NCBI GenBank assembly: GCA_910589165.1
Contig: CAJUSP010000013.1
Span: 1 to 64,000, forward strand
DNA: 64,000 bases
Direction of reading: 5' to 3'
From: an uncultured Adlercreutzia sp.
Lineage (GTDB): Bacteria; Actinomycetota; Coriobacteriia; Coriobacteriales; Eggerthellaceae
Part shown: positions 1 to 7,874 of the stretch, piece after piece
Layout: the number at the start of each line of letters is the position of its first letter
Numbering within the stretch: the stretch's first letter is position 1
Translations under genes and position numbers: made by a program
Notes under the pieces: model-generated
Database searches by the model: none
Told to the model about the DNA's origin: nothing
Seen by the model: only the letters and a program-made list of their open reading frames with translations

Positions 1-88
1 CGGCCAGCTGCTCGGTGGCGCGCTTCAAATCGAAGGCGGGAATTTCCTCGGTGCCGATTTCGAAGGCGAGGGTTGCGGTAGCGGTCAT
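1..88 (-). CDS. glyS: Glycyl-tRNA synthetase beta subunit, N-terminal fragment
   Basis: Only the first 29 codons are inside the window; the gene runs off the left edge. The start is an ATG at 88, four bases after the glyQ stop, so the two are cotranscribed. The visible N-terminus contains FEIGTEEIPAFDL, which matches the conserved opening of GlyS (usually EIGTEELP). GlyS carries the tRNA-binding part of the tetrameric enzyme that charges tRNA-Gly. Identity rests on this motif plus position directly behind glyQ. Confidence 0.9.
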   Translation of the reverse strand, partial: MTATATLAFEIGTEEIPAFDLKRATEQLA

Positions 89-92
89 GGCG

Positions 93-1202
93 TTAGGCCT
101 CCTCATCGGTGGCGTCGGGCAGGGTCACGAATTCGAAGGCGCGTTCAGTTTGGTCGGCGGCCTTTGCCGAGGCGCAGGGGCTCTGCGCCGGCGTCTGCAC
201 GGCGGGCACCACGTTCGGCGCCTTCTCGGGCTCCTCGGCGGGCTCCTCGGGCAGCCCAGCGGCTAGCACCGCCTCGAGGTCGGCCTCGGCCACTTCCACC
301 CCCACCACGTTCTTCATGTAGGAGGCGCAGCAGGCCTTGGCGAGCGTGCGCACGCGCAGGATGTAGGCCATGCGCTCGGTAGCCGAGATGACGCCGCGGG
401 CATCGAGCAGGTTGAAGGCGTGGCAGCACTTCAGCACCGAGTCGTAGGCCGGCAGCGGCAGCCCCGCGCGCAGGGTGCGCAGGCACTCGATCTCGCGGTC
501 GGCGAACTCCTGGAACAGGAAATCGGTGTCGGCCACCTCGAAGTTGTAGGCGGAGTACTCGCGCTCGTTTTCCAGGTACACGTCGCCGTAGGTGAAGGTG
601 ACGCCATCCTCGCCGCGGGCCCACACGATGTCGTACATGTTGTCCACGCCCTGGACGAACATGGTCAACCTCTCAAGGCCGTAGGCGATTTCCACAGGCA
701 CCGGGTCGCATTCGAAGCCGCCCACCTGCTGGAAGTAGGTGAACTGGGTGACCTCCATGCCGTCGATCCAGATTTCCCAGCCGAGGCCCCAGGCGCCGAG
801 CGTCGGGCTCTCCCAGTCGTCTTCCACGAAGCGCACGTCGTGGGCCGAAACATCGATGCCGATGGCCTCGAGGCTGCCCAGGTACAGGTCCTGGATGTTG
901 TGGGGCGAGGGCTTGATGAGCACCTGGAACTGGTAGTAGAACTGCCCGCGGTTGGGGTTCTCGCCGTAGCGGCCGTCGGTGGGGCGGCGGCAGCCCTGCA
1001 CGTAGCAGGTGCGCCACGTATCCGGCCCCAGCGAGCGCAGCGTGGTGGCCGGGGCGTTGGTGCCGGCGCCCACCTCGTTGTCGTAGGGCTGGAGCACCAC
1101 GCAGCCCACAGACGCCCAGTAGCGCTGCAGGTTCATGATGACGTCCTGGAAGGTGGGGGGCAGCGCGTCGGCTGCGGCGGCGGCAACGTTCTCGGTGGCC
1201 AT
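93..1202 (-). CDS. glyQ: Glycyl-tRNA synthetase alpha subunit with C-terminal extension
   Basis: Catalytic subunit of the two-subunit glycyl-tRNA synthetase. Family hallmarks are visible: EVGAGTNAPATTLRSLGP, RRPTDGRYGENPNR, QFQVLIKP and GWEIWIDGMEVTQFTYFQQ. I chose the ATG at 1202 (protein begins MATENVAAAAADALPP) because homology begins soon after it; the open frame continues 17 basic codons upstream. The protein is 369 residues, against about 300 for most GlyQ. The excess is a C-terminal tail from about residue 305, rich in Ala, Glu and Pro, with no recognised domain. glyS follows after four bases. Confidence 0.96.
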   Translation of the reverse strand: MATENVAAAAADALPPTFQDVIMNLQRYWASVGCVVLQPYDNEVGAGTNAPATTLRSLGPDTWRTCYVQGCRRPTDGRYGENPNRGQFYYQFQVLIKPSPHNIQDLYLGSLEAIGIDVSAHDVRFVEDDWESPTLGAWGLGWEIWIDGMEVTQFTYFQQVGGFECDPVPVEIAYGLERLTMFVQGVDNMYDIVWARGEDGVTFTYGDVYLENEREYSAYNFEVADTDFLFQEFADREIECLRTLRAGLPLPAYDSVLKCCHAFNLLDARGVISATERMAYILRVRTLAKACCASYMKNVVGVEVAEADLEAVLAAGLPEEPAEEPEKAPNVVPAVQTPAQSPCASAKAADQTERAFEFVTLPDATDEEA

Positions 1203-1268
1203 GACTCTCCTTTTCTGCTTAGCGCGCGGCGCCCGCGGGCGCCGCGCCTTCAAACCGTACGGGTGCGC

Positions 1269-1886
1269 CTAGAGCGGTCCTACCTGGGACAGGGGCCAGT
1301 AGATGAAGATGGCCTTGCCGGTGACGCTGGACTTCTTGATGGCGCCGAAATAGCGCGAATCTTGCGAGTTGGTGCGGTTGTCGCCCATGACCCACAGGCC
1401 GCCCTCGGGCACCGTGTAGGGGTACTCGATTTCGGTGCCGTAGTAGGGCGTGAGCGGGTAGCTGGGCTCGCCGCGGGTGTAGGGCTCGTCCTGCAGCACG
1501 CCGTCGACGTAGAGGCGGCCGTCCTGCAGATCCACCGTCTGGCCGCCGGTGGCGATGACGCGCTTGATGAGGATGCGGCCGGCGTGCTCGGGGTCCGGAT
1601 CCTCGAAGGTGACGATGTCGCCGGGCTGCGGGTCGCTGGAATAGTAGGTGATTTTCTCGGAGAAGACCATGTCGCCGGGCATGATGGTGGCTTCCATGGA
1701 GCCCGAGGGAATCTCGTAGGCCTGGAACACGAAGGTGCGCAGGCCCCAGGAGAGCACCACCACGAGCGCCACGAGCACGAGCACGCTGATGACGGTGCGC
1801 AGCATGCCGAAGGCGCGGGAGGGCTCGGGTGGCGCGGGAGGAGTCGGCACGGTTGGCGGGTACCCGGCGTAATCGCGTTGGTACAT
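1269..1886 (-). CDS. lepB: Signal peptidase I
   Basis: Membrane protease that cleaves signal peptides from exported proteins. The start at 1886 gives 205 residues: a Pro-rich cytoplasmic N-terminus, one membrane helix at about 30-49, then the catalytic part outside. The Ser/Lys dyad is visible as Ser63 in IPSGSME and Lys108 in ILIKRVIA, and the box E motif GDNRTNSQDSR is present. An upstream in-frame start at 1973 would overlap trmD, so the internal ATG is preferred. It is last in the rpsP-khpA-rimM-trmD-lepB cluster, 44 bases after trmD. Confidence 0.95.
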   Translation of the reverse strand: MYQRDYAGYPPTVPTPPAPPEPSRAFGMLRTVISVLVLVALVVVLSWGLRTFVFQAYEIPSGSMEATIMPGDMVFSEKITYYSSDPQPGDIVTFEDPDPEHAGRILIKRVIATGGQTVDLQDGRLYVDGVLQDEPYTRGEPSYPLTPYYGTEIEYPYTVPEGGLWVMGDNRTNSQDSRYFGAIKKSSVTGKAIFIYWPLSQVGPL

Positions 1887-1930
1887 CGGTGTCTTGACCC
1901 CTTCCGAGCGTGCGTACTTTCTTGGAAACG

Positions 1931-2869
1931 CTATGATACCCCTTCGCATCGCGGCGAACCAGCGACTTCGCAAGACAACAGAAATTTCTGGTCAGCGGGG
2001 GTAAGGCGGCCGGCCGCGCGGAAGGCTTCCAGCAGGTCGGGGCGGGCGGCGGCAGTGCGCGCGAGGGACTGCTCGCGGCGCCAACGGGCGATGGCGGCGT
2101 GGTTGCCCGACAGCAGCACCTCGGGCACGTCCATGCCGCGGAACGTGGCGGGGCGCGTGTACTGGGGGTACTCCAGAAGGCCGCTGGTGAACGACTCGTC
2201 GGCCGCCCCGTCGGCCGCGCCCAGCACGCCGGGCAGCTTGCGCACCGTGGCATCGATGACGATCATGCTGGCCAGCTCGCCGCTCGTGAGCACGTAGTCG
2301 CCCAGCGAGATGACGTGGTCGGCCAGGGTGTAGACGCGCTCGTCGATGCCCTCGTAGTGGCCGCAGATGAACAGCAGGTGCTCCTCGGCGGCCAGCTCGT
2401 CGGCATAGGCGTCGTCGAAGGTGCGGCCCTGCGGAGCGAGGAAGACGATTTTCGGGCGTGAGGGCTGAGAGCCTCCCGGGGGCGGGGCCACGGGGTACCC
2501 TGATTCGCTCAGACAGTCCTCGCTTGGTGAAACAGCCCACTGGGCTGTTTCAGTCGCTGCGGAACTCGCTCGGTCAGGGCACCCCGTGTCCCCGCCGGAC
2601 TTTGCCTTGGTTGAGGTGCTTTCGCATTCCGGGATTTCTATCCCCAAGATATCCTCCACCGCTTCGAAGATGGGCTCGCACTTCATGACGAGGCCGGCGC
2701 CGCCGCCGTAGGGATCGTCGTCGGTGGTGCGGTGACGGTCGTGGGTCCAGTCGCGCAGGTCGTGGGCGCGAAACTGCAGGATGCCCTTCTCCTGGGCGCG
2801 CTTCATCATGGACTCCCCCATGACGGAATCATACATGTGGGGAAACGTGGAAAGCGTCTCGATGATCAT
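1931..2869 (-). CDS. trmD: tRNA (guanine-N1)-methyltransferase with a repeat-encoded insertion
   Basis: SPOUT methyltransferase that makes m1G37 in tRNAs. The start at 2869 follows TGAGGAGAACCCC, a good ribosome binding site. Family motifs are DDDPYGGGAGLVMK, FLAPQGRTF, LLFICGHYEGIDERV and ISLGDYVLTSGELA. The protein is 312 residues, against about 230-255 normally. Part of the excess is an insertion at about residues 79-139, between EAVEDILG and KIVFLAPQG. This segment is low complexity (Ser, Ala, Pro) and its core, residues 93-130, is encoded by the 113-bp family B repeat found again at 9667-9779. The frame is kept, and motifs on both sides are intact, so the enzyme is probably functional with an extra loop. 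Confidence 0.93.
   Translation of the reverse strand: MIIETLSTFPHMYDSVMGESMMKRAQEKGILQFRAHDLRDWTHDRHRTTDDDPYGGGAGLVMKCEPIFEAVEDILGIEIPECESTSTKAKSGGDTGCPDRASSAATETAQWAVSPSEDCLSESGYPVAPPPGGSQPSRPKIVFLAPQGRTFDDAYADELAAEEHLLFICGHYEGIDERVYTLADHVISLGDYVLTSGELASMIVIDATVRKLPGVLGAADGAADESFTSGLLEYPQYTRPATFRGMDVPEVLLSGNHAAIARWRREQSLARTAAARPDLLEAFRAAGRLTPADQKFLLSCEVAGSPRCEGVS
2481..2593. repeat. Family B palindromic repeat, copy 1, inside trmD
   Basis: A 113-bp segment that recurs in the opposite orientation at 9667-9779 with one mismatch. It is an imperfect palindrome: the outer arms start with ACGGGGT and end with its complement ACCCCGT, and the centre is the dyad AAACAGCCCACTGGGCTGTTT. This copy is read through in frame by trmD. 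Flanking bases also look inserted, because the extra protein segment is longer than the shared core. Confidence 0.9.
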
Positions 2870-2882
2870 GGGGTTCTCCTCA

Positions 2883-2988
2883 GTGAGACAGTGCCCCGGA
2901 GGGGTGTCTCATGTTCAGTATCCGCCACTGCACGAACGTGCCGCACGACCATCGGAACATGAGACACCCCTCCGGGGCACTGCCTCAC
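2883..2988. repeat. Family A palindromic repeat, copy 1
   Basis: A 106-bp inverted repeat with 30-bp arms, from GTGAGACAGTGCCCCGG to its near complement ending TGCCTCAC. The inner stem continues as GTTC...GAAC around a variable loop. It fills the gap between rimM and trmD. The rimM stop codon (2985-2987) lies in its right end, and the trmD ribosome binding site starts just outside its left end. Confidence 0.92.
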
Positions 2989-3509
2989 AGGTCCAGCAGG
3001 CCGGCGGGGATGCGCATGCGGATGAGGCGCGCTTCTTCGTCCACCTCTTCCAGAAGCTCTTCGGCCAGGGGGATGAGGGCCGCCTCGCCGTTCGGGCGGC
3101 GCACGGTGATGAGGGGCTGGCTGGCGCGCTCGTCGATAGCGGCCACCTCCCCCACTTCGGTTCCGTCGGCGTCAAGCAGGCGCCAGCCCTCCCAGTCGGG
3201 CAGCTCGGCGGCCTCTTCCAGCACCGACAGGTCCGCCGCATCCTCGCGGGCGAGCAGCCGGCAGCCGCCCAGGCGCTCGGCCGTGGAAAGGTCGGGCACC
3301 TCCCGGAAGAACACGAGTGCCTCGGCCTCGGTGCGCTCTTCCACGCGCGTTACCGTGAGGGTGCGCGGGGCATCGGTCTGCGGGGGCACCACGGCAAGGG
3401 CGAGCCCCTCCCTCAGCACAAGCGGAAGGCCCGCCGCACCCCGTGCGACGAGCCCTCCGTTCAGATTCTTCGGTTTCGCCAGATAGGCGATATCGACCCA
3501 ACCGCGCAT
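2985..3509 (-). CDS. rimM: 16S rRNA processing protein RimM
   Basis: Assembly factor that binds ribosomal protein S19 during 30S maturation. The protein is 174 residues, normal for the family. The N-terminal barrel has DIAYLAKPKNLNGGL, a variant of the usual GxIxxxHGLxGE opening. The C-terminal PRC-like barrel has LLDADGTEVGEVAAI and ALIPLAEELLEEVD. The start at 3509 is directly against the khpA stop. The 3' end runs into a family A repeat that supplies the stop codon, so the last residues may have been altered by the repeat. Confidence 0.93.
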   Translation of the reverse strand: MRGWVDIAYLAKPKNLNGGLVARGAAGLPLVLREGLALAVVPPQTDAPRTLTVTRVEERTEAEALVFFREVPDLSTAERLGGCRLLAREDAADLSVLEEAAELPDWEGWRLLDADGTEVGEVAAIDERASQPLITVRRPNGEAALIPLAEELLEEVDEEARLIRMRIPAGLLDL

Positions 3510-3764
3510 TTAGTCGATGAGTTCCACATCGACGAGCTTGCCCGAGCGCGAGGCGGCGGCGCGGGCCAGCGTGCGGATGGCCTTGATGACGCGACCCTGA
3601 CGGCCGATCACCTTGCCGGCGTCGTCGGCGGCCACGCGAATCTCCACCATGACATTGCCGTCCTCGGTTTCGAAGGCGGTAACTTCCAGGTCATCGGGCG
3701 CATCCACCAAGGGGCGCACGATGGCGTCGGCCAGCCCGGCGAGATTCTCAGTCAGCTCGCCCAT
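3510..3764 (-). CDS. khpA: KH-domain RNA-binding protein KhpA
   Basis: A small (84 residues) single KH domain protein. The RNA-binding GxxG loop is visible in GKVIGRQGRVIKAIRTL. KhpA-type proteins bind RNA broadly and pair with KhpB/Jag; the gene is often next to rpsP, as here. The start at 3764 lies three bases after the rpsP stop, and its stop abuts the rimM start, so it is in the middle of the ribosomal cluster. Confidence 0.94.
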   Translation of the reverse strand: MGELTENLAGLADAIVRPLVDAPDDLEVTAFETEDGNVMVEIRVAADDAGKVIGRQGRVIKAIRTLARAAASRSGKLVDVELID

Positions 3765-3767
3765 AGG

Positions 3768-4013
3768 TTAGGCGTTCTCGCGGGCAATCGCGAGCAGCTT
3801 CTGCACGCGCTCGGTGGGCTGGGCGCCGTCGGCCAGCCAGCGATCGACCTTCTCCATGTCGAACTGGATCAGGTGCGGGTGGGTGCAGGGGTTGTAGCGG
3901 CCCACCTCCTCGATGAAGCGGCCGTCGCGCGGGGAGCGCGAGTCGGCGACGACGATGCGGTAGTACGGGCGCTTCTTGGCGCCGTGGCGGGCGAGGCGAA
4001 TCTTGACTGCCAT
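3768..4013 (-). CDS. rpsP: 30S ribosomal protein S16
   Basis: S16 of the small ribosomal subunit, 81 residues. The N-terminus MAVKIRLARHGAKKRPYYRI and the motif GRFIEEVGRYNP are typical. The ATG at 4013 has an AAGGAG sequence 8 bases upstream. It is first in rpsP-khpA-rimM-trmD-lepB and has its own promoter at 4093-4121. The short hairpin at 4055-4072 lies in its leader. Confidence 0.97.
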   Translation of the reverse strand: MAVKIRLARHGAKKRPYYRIVVADSRSPRDGRFIEEVGRYNPCTHPHLIQFDMEKVDRWLADGAQPTERVQKLLAIARENA

Positions 4014-4054
4014 GAAATGGAACTCCTTCTTGTACTTTCATTCTCTATACGCAA

Positions 4055-4072
4055 GCACTGCTCGCACAGTGC
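4055..4072 (-). promoter_or_regulatory. Leader hairpin upstream of rpsP
   Basis: A perfect 6-bp stem, GCACTG/CAGTGC, around a 6-base loop in the predicted 5' leader of rpsP. There is no T-run after it on the minus strand, so it does not look like a terminator. It could be a control element for the ribosomal cluster, or chance. Confidence 0.4.
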
Positions 4073-4092
4073 GGCGAAAACAGCAATTGCCT

Positions 4093-4121
4093 ATGATACG
4101 GCTTACCCCCCCATTTGACAA
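4093..4121 (-). promoter_or_regulatory. Promoter of the rpsP-lepB cluster
   Basis: On the minus strand: TTGTCA at -35, a 17-base spacer and TATCAT at -10. The predicted start site lies near 4086, giving a leader of about 70 bases before the rpsP ATG. Confidence 0.75.
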
Positions 4122-4136
4122 GCGCCCGTTCACGAA

Positions 4137-4880
4137 CTATCCACGGACGGCAGGCAGCACCACGGTGCGGGTGGCGAGGCGGGCGGCTAGGGCTGGGGAA
4201 TGGGTGGTGAGGATGAGACCGAGGTTGCGGCGTTCGGCTTCTTGCAACAGCACGGACCATATTTGGGCCTGGGTGAGGGCGTCGAGCATGGTGGATATCT
4301 CGTCGGCGATGAGGTAGCGCGGGTTCGCGAGCAGGGCGCGGGCGATGCAGAAGCGCTGAAGCTCGCCGCCGGAGAGTTCATGGGGGTAGCGCGTGAGCCA
4401 GCGCCGCTGGATGCCGAGGGCGCTCAGCAGCACCTCGGTTTCGGCATCGAAGGCGGTGGCGCCTCCCCGTGAAACAGCGCCCCGGAGGGGTGTCTCATTT
4501 TCAGGGGCCCCCTCGGCGCTCTGCGCGGAAAATCGTCGCGAAAATGAGACACCCCTCCGGGGCGCTGTCTCACCTCGCGTTGCCTGAAGGGCTTCGCGCA
4601 GGCTGGCCTCCATGCGCAGGCGCGGGTCCAGGGTATGCTCCGGGTGCTGGCCAATGAGCTGCACGGGGCACGGGCCGCGCCGGGGCAACGGCACGCCGTC
4701 GACGAGCACCTCCCCCGCCGCCGGCGCCGCATAGCCGGCGAGGATGCGGGCCAGCGTGGTCTTGCCGGCGCCCGAGGGGGCGGCCACGTGCACGCGCTCG
4801 CCGGGAGCCACGGCAAGGTCGAGGTTCTGGAAGATGACGCGGCCTTCGAAGGCGGCGGCCAGGTTGCGGGCTTCTAGCAT
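4137..4880 (-). CDS. Nickel/peptide-type ABC transporter ATPase (NikE-like) with repeat-encoded insertion
   Basis: The second ATPase of a five-gene uptake operon. The ATG at 4880 overlaps the stop of the preceding ATPase gene and gives 247 residues. Walker A is APSGAGKTT (about 34-42), the signature is LSGGELQ (169-175) and Walker B ends in YLIADEIS, followed by the switch histidine in TTHSP. Residues 103-138, between the Q-loop region and the signature, are encoded by a complete 105-bp family A repeat. Being 35 codons, it keeps the frame. The insertion lies in the helical subdomain, where length varies in ABC ATPases, so the protein may still work. Confidence 0.88.
   Translation of the reverse strand: MLEARNLAAAFEGRVIFQNLDLAVAPGERVHVAAPSGAGKTTLARILAGYAAPAAGEVLVDGVPLPRRGPCPVQLIGQHPEHTLDPRLRMEASLREALQATRGETAPRRGVSFSRRFSAQSAEGAPENETPLRGAVSRGGATAFDAETEVLLSALGIQRRWLTRYPHELSGGELQRFCIARALLANPRYLIADEISTMLDALTQAQIWSVLLQEAERRNLGLILTTHSPALAARLATRTVVLPAVRG
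4469..4573. repeat. Family A palindromic repeat, copy 2, in frame inside nikE
   Basis: A 105-bp inverted repeat. The left arm begins GTGAAACAGCGCCCCGG and the right arm ends CGGGGCGCTGTCTCAC. The inner stem continues as TTTC...GAAA, different in sequence from the other copies but still paired. It is one base shorter than the two intergenic copies and therefore exactly 35 codons. Confidence 0.93.
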
Positions 4881-5986
4881 GGGCCCGTCCCTTCGTCGTC
4901 GGCGGGGCGGCAAGGGCATGGCCCTTGCCCTACGGAAGAGGTCGCCTCGGTCGGGCGGCAAGGGCATGGCCCTTGCCCTACGGGGGAGGCTGCCTCGAAA
5001 TCGTGCTCGGGGAGGGCGTGCCATAGTTGGCGGGTGAAGGGGTGGGCGAGCAGATCGGGGGCGGCGAAGTTCGCCACGGCGGTCTCCTCCACCACGGTGC
5101 CGTCGCGGAACACCGCCACGCGGTCGGCCACGGTAAGGGCCAGCTCGATGTCGTGGGTGATGAGCATGACGCCGCCCCCCTCGTCGGCGAAGGCGCGGAA
5201 GTCGGCCAAGGCCTTGCCAGCCAGCGCCGCATCAAGACCCGGCGTAGGCTCGTCGGCGATGATGAGCTTGGGCGACTCCATAAGGGCGCAGCACAGCAGT
5301 ACACGCCGCGCCATGCCGCCGGAGAGCTCATGGGGGTACAGGCGCGCCACCGACTCGTCCAGCCCGTAGCGGGCGAAGAGCTCGCGGCGGCGCGCACGGC
5401 GGCGGCTGGCATCGGCCCGACGGGCGGCACCCCGGCCGCGCGGAGCCCCTTCCACCTGGCGCCCCACCCGCATGAGCGGGTCGAGGCTCGCCACCGACTG
5501 GGGCACAAACGCGATGCCGCGCCCCCGCTCGGCAGCCAGCGACGCGGCGTCCATGGGCTCGCCGTCGAACCAGATGCGCCCGCGCACGCACGCGTTGGGC
5601 TCGAACAGCCCCATGACCGCATCGGCGAGCAGGGTCTTGCCGGAACCGGAAGCCCCCACCACGGCCACAATCTCGCCTTCGTGCACGGAAAGCGACAAGC
5701 CGTGGATGACCTCTACCTCGCGCTGGGGGGCATCCAAATAGCGATGCAAACGACTGTCCCGACCCCACCGGCGAAGGCCGCTGCCAGCAGCCGAGGCAAC
5801 CCCCGCGCCCGCACCCGCGAGGTCACCGCCTTCGTCACCCTCCCCTTCCTCGTACATGCGGAAGGAGATGGAGAGGTCCTCCACCGTCAGCAGATGATGG
5901 CCGTGGGCATGGCGGGAGTCGGCCGCATGGGAATGATGGTGGTGCACCGGCGACGCGGCATGATCGAGCGCTTCGTGTGAAGTCAT
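4874..5986 (-). CDS. Nickel/peptide-type ABC transporter ATPase (NikD-like), His-rich N-terminus
   Basis: The first ATPase of the operon, 371 residues from an ATG at 5986 preceded by GATTAGGAGGGAAG. Walker A is VGASGSGKTLLA, the signature LSGGMARR, Walker B LIIADEPT and the switch motif LITHD. Residues 4-31 hold 11 histidines (for example HHHHSHAADSRHAHGHH), a pattern common in proteins that handle nickel or zinc. The C-terminus contains two copies of VGQGPCPCRP encoded by family D repeats, and the last codons overlap the next ATPase gene. The family (oligopeptide/nickel) is clear; nickel as substrate is inferred from the histidines and the operators. Confidence 0.88.
   Translation of the reverse strand: MTSHEALDHAASPVHHHHSHAADSRHAHGHHLLTVEDLSISFRMYEEGEGDEGGDLAGAGAGVASAAGSGLRRWGRDSRLHRYLDAPQREVEVIHGLSLSVHEGEIVAVVGASGSGKTLLADAVMGLFEPNACVRGRIWFDGEPMDAASLAAERGRGIAFVPQSVASLDPLMRVGRQVEGAPRGRGAARRADASRRRARRRELFARYGLDESVARLYPHELSGGMARRVLLCCALMESPKLIIADEPTPGLDAALAGKALADFRAFADEGGGVMLITHDIELALTVADRVAVFRDGTVVEETAVANFAAPDLLAHPFTRQLWHALPEHDFEAASPVGQGPCPCRPTEATSSVGQGPCPCRPADDEGTGPC
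4904..4983. repeat. Family D tandem repeat at the nikD 3' end
   Basis: Two copies, about 48 bp apart, of a roughly 31-bp unit containing the perfect dyad GGCAAGGGC-ATG-GCCCTTGCC followed by CTACGG. They are read in frame as VGQGPCPCRP twice at the NikD C-terminus. A related degenerate copy lies at 61690-61773. Confidence 0.85.
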
Positions 5987-5994
5987 CTTCCCTC

Positions 5995-6888
5995 CTAATC
6001 CTGGGCCGAGGTGGGGTCGACGAGCTTTCTCAGGCTCTCCCCTACGGCATCGAACAGCATGACGACCAGCACCAGCGCCGCGCCGGGGAACACCGCGAGC
6101 CACCACAGACCGGCCGACAGGTAGCCCATGGACTCGCTGAGGATGATGCCGATGGCGGGCATCTCGGGCGGCAGGCCGAAACCGAGGAAGGTGATGGCGG
6201 CCTCGTGCAGGATGGCGTGGGGAAACAGCAGCACGAGTCCCACGACGAACTGCGGCAGCACGTAGGGCACCATATGGCGCCAGGCAATGGCAAGCCGGTT
6301 CTGCCCCAGGCGCGCCGCCGCGGCCACGTAGCCGGCGCTCTTGCACTGGAGGATCTCGGCCCGCAGCACGCGGGTGAGACTCGGCCAATGGGTGAGCGCC
6401 ACGCCGATGGTGACGCCCCAAAAGCCCTTCCCCAGGGCGAAGGAGATGAGGATGAGCAGCACGATGTGGGGAATGCCCATCATGAGGTCCACGAGCCAGC
6501 TGACCGCGGCGTCAGCCCGGCGCGGCCCGAGGGCGGCCGCAGCCGCCAGGACCAGGGCGATGAGGGATGAGGCCACCGCGGCCCCCAGCCCCACAAGCAC
6601 GCTGGTGGAGAGGCCAGCGAGCGTGCGGCAGAGCATGTCGCGGCCCATCCAGTCGGTGCCGAAGGGGTGCGCAAGAGAGGGCGCGAGGTTCTTCGCGGCG
6701 AAATCGGTGGCCTGGGCCGCTGGCTCAAGCAGAAGGCCCGCCACCACGATGGCGGCCAGCAGGAACGCGCTCGCCACAGCGAGAAACGCCGAGCGCTTGC
6801 GGTTGGGAAGGCGGCGCGCCCGCGGCACCGAGAGCACCGGGGCCTCGGAAGCGGCGGCCACCGCGCTCGCCAGGGTCGTCTCGGTCAT
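5995..6888 (-). CDS. ABC transporter permease (NikC/OppC-like)
   Basis: The second membrane subunit of the operon, 297 residues. After a basic N-terminal stretch (RRLPNRKRSA) there is a first helix, then FGTDWMGRDMLCRTLAG, the usual opening of DppC/NikC permeases, and further helices. The coupling-loop EAA-like region is around AARLGQNRLAIAWRHMVP. The ATG at 6888 overlaps the stop of the upstream permease in an ATGA arrangement, so translation is coupled. The nikD start lies eight bases beyond its stop. Confidence 0.9.
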   Translation of the reverse strand: MTETTLASAVAAASEAPVLSVPRARRLPNRKRSAFLAVASAFLLAAIVVAGLLLEPAAQATDFAAKNLAPSLAHPFGTDWMGRDMLCRTLAGLSTSVLVGLGAAVASSLIALVLAAAAALGPRRADAAVSWLVDLMMGIPHIVLLILISFALGKGFWGVTIGVALTHWPSLTRVLRAEILQCKSAGYVAAAARLGQNRLAIAWRHMVPYVLPQFVVGLVLLFPHAILHEAAITFLGFGLPPEMPAIGIILSESMGYLSAGLWWLAVFPGAALVLVVMLFDAVGESLRKLVDPTSAQD

Positions 6889-7871
6889 CGCCTGACCCCC
6901 TTTGCGGGGCGCATGCGGGGGTCTACCAGGCCGTAGATGAGGTTCGCGGCCAGGTTGCCGGCGAACACGACAGCCGCCGACACGAGGGCGATGCCGGCGA
7001 GCAGGGCCACGTCTCCCCCGAGGCCGGCAGTCACCGCCGCCTGGCCGAGGCCCGGGTAGCTGAACACCTCTTCCACGAGCACCGAGCCGCCGAATATCTC
7101 GGCCACCTGGGCGAACTGCAACGTCACCGCCGGCAGCGCCAGGTTGCGCAGCCCGTGGCGGCCCAGGGCCTGCCAGCGCGTGAGCCCCCGGGCCCGGGCG
7201 AAGCGGATGTAGTCGGAGGCCATGATGTCGATGGCCTTGGCCCGCGTGTGCAGGGCCACATTCGCCACGCCCACGAGCGACAACGTGATGGCCGGCAGCG
7301 CCATATGGCGCAGGGCGTCGGCGAAGGTCACATCGGAGGCCGCCATGCCCACGGGCACCGAGAACCCGATGGGGAACCACCGAAGCCCCACGGCGAACAC
7401 CATAAGCAGCAGAAGCCCCACCCAGAACGTCGGCGAGGCGGCCAGCACGAAGCAGTAGCCCTTCACCACCCGGTCAATCGCGCGCCCCTCGTTCATGGCA
7501 GCGAGCACGCCGAGGGCAAAGCCGAGCACGCCGCTCACAAGCCACGCGACACCCATAAGGGCCAGCGAATTCAAGGCGCGAGAGGCGATGACGTCGACCA
7601 CGGGCAGGTTGTAGCGCAGCGAGGTGCCCATGTCGCCCTGCAGAAGGTCGCCGAACCACGCGAAGAACCGCTCGTGCATGGGAGAGTCGGCGCCCCAGTA
7701 GGCCGCGAGCGCCGCCCGCTTCTCCTCGCTCATGCCCAGCAGCGCCGCCTGGCCCACATTGGCCTGCAGCGGATCGACCGGCGACAGGCTCACCAGCGCG
7801 AACGTCACTACCGCCACCGCCAGCATAAGCAGCAGGAAGCGCCCGATCTGTTCCAAAACGAACCGTGTCAT
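6885..7871 (-). CDS. ABC transporter permease (NikB/DppB-like)
   Basis: The first membrane subunit, 328 residues. Typical DppB/NikB features are the N-terminal helix after MTRFVLEQIGRFL, the segment LSPVDPLQANVGQ, the coupling region IRFARARGLTRWQALGRHGLRNLALP and the end GLVDPRMRP. It lies three bases after the substrate-binding gene and overlaps the next permease by four bases. It works in the cytoplasmic membrane with the NikC-like subunit. Confidence 0.91.
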   Translation of the reverse strand: MTRFVLEQIGRFLLLMLAVAVVTFALVSLSPVDPLQANVGQAALLGMSEEKRAALAAYWGADSPMHERFFAWFGDLLQGDMGTSLRYNLPVVDVIASRALNSLALMGVAWLVSGVLGFALGVLAAMNEGRAIDRVVKGYCFVLAASPTFWVGLLLLMVFAVGLRWFPIGFSVPVGMAASDVTFADALRHMALPAITLSLVGVANVALHTRAKAIDIMASDYIRFARARGLTRWQALGRHGLRNLALPAVTLQFAQVAEIFGGSVLVEEVFSYPGLGQAAVTAGLGGDVALLAGIALVSAAVVFAGNLAANLIYGLVDPRMRPAKGVRR

Positions 7872-7874
7872 TCC

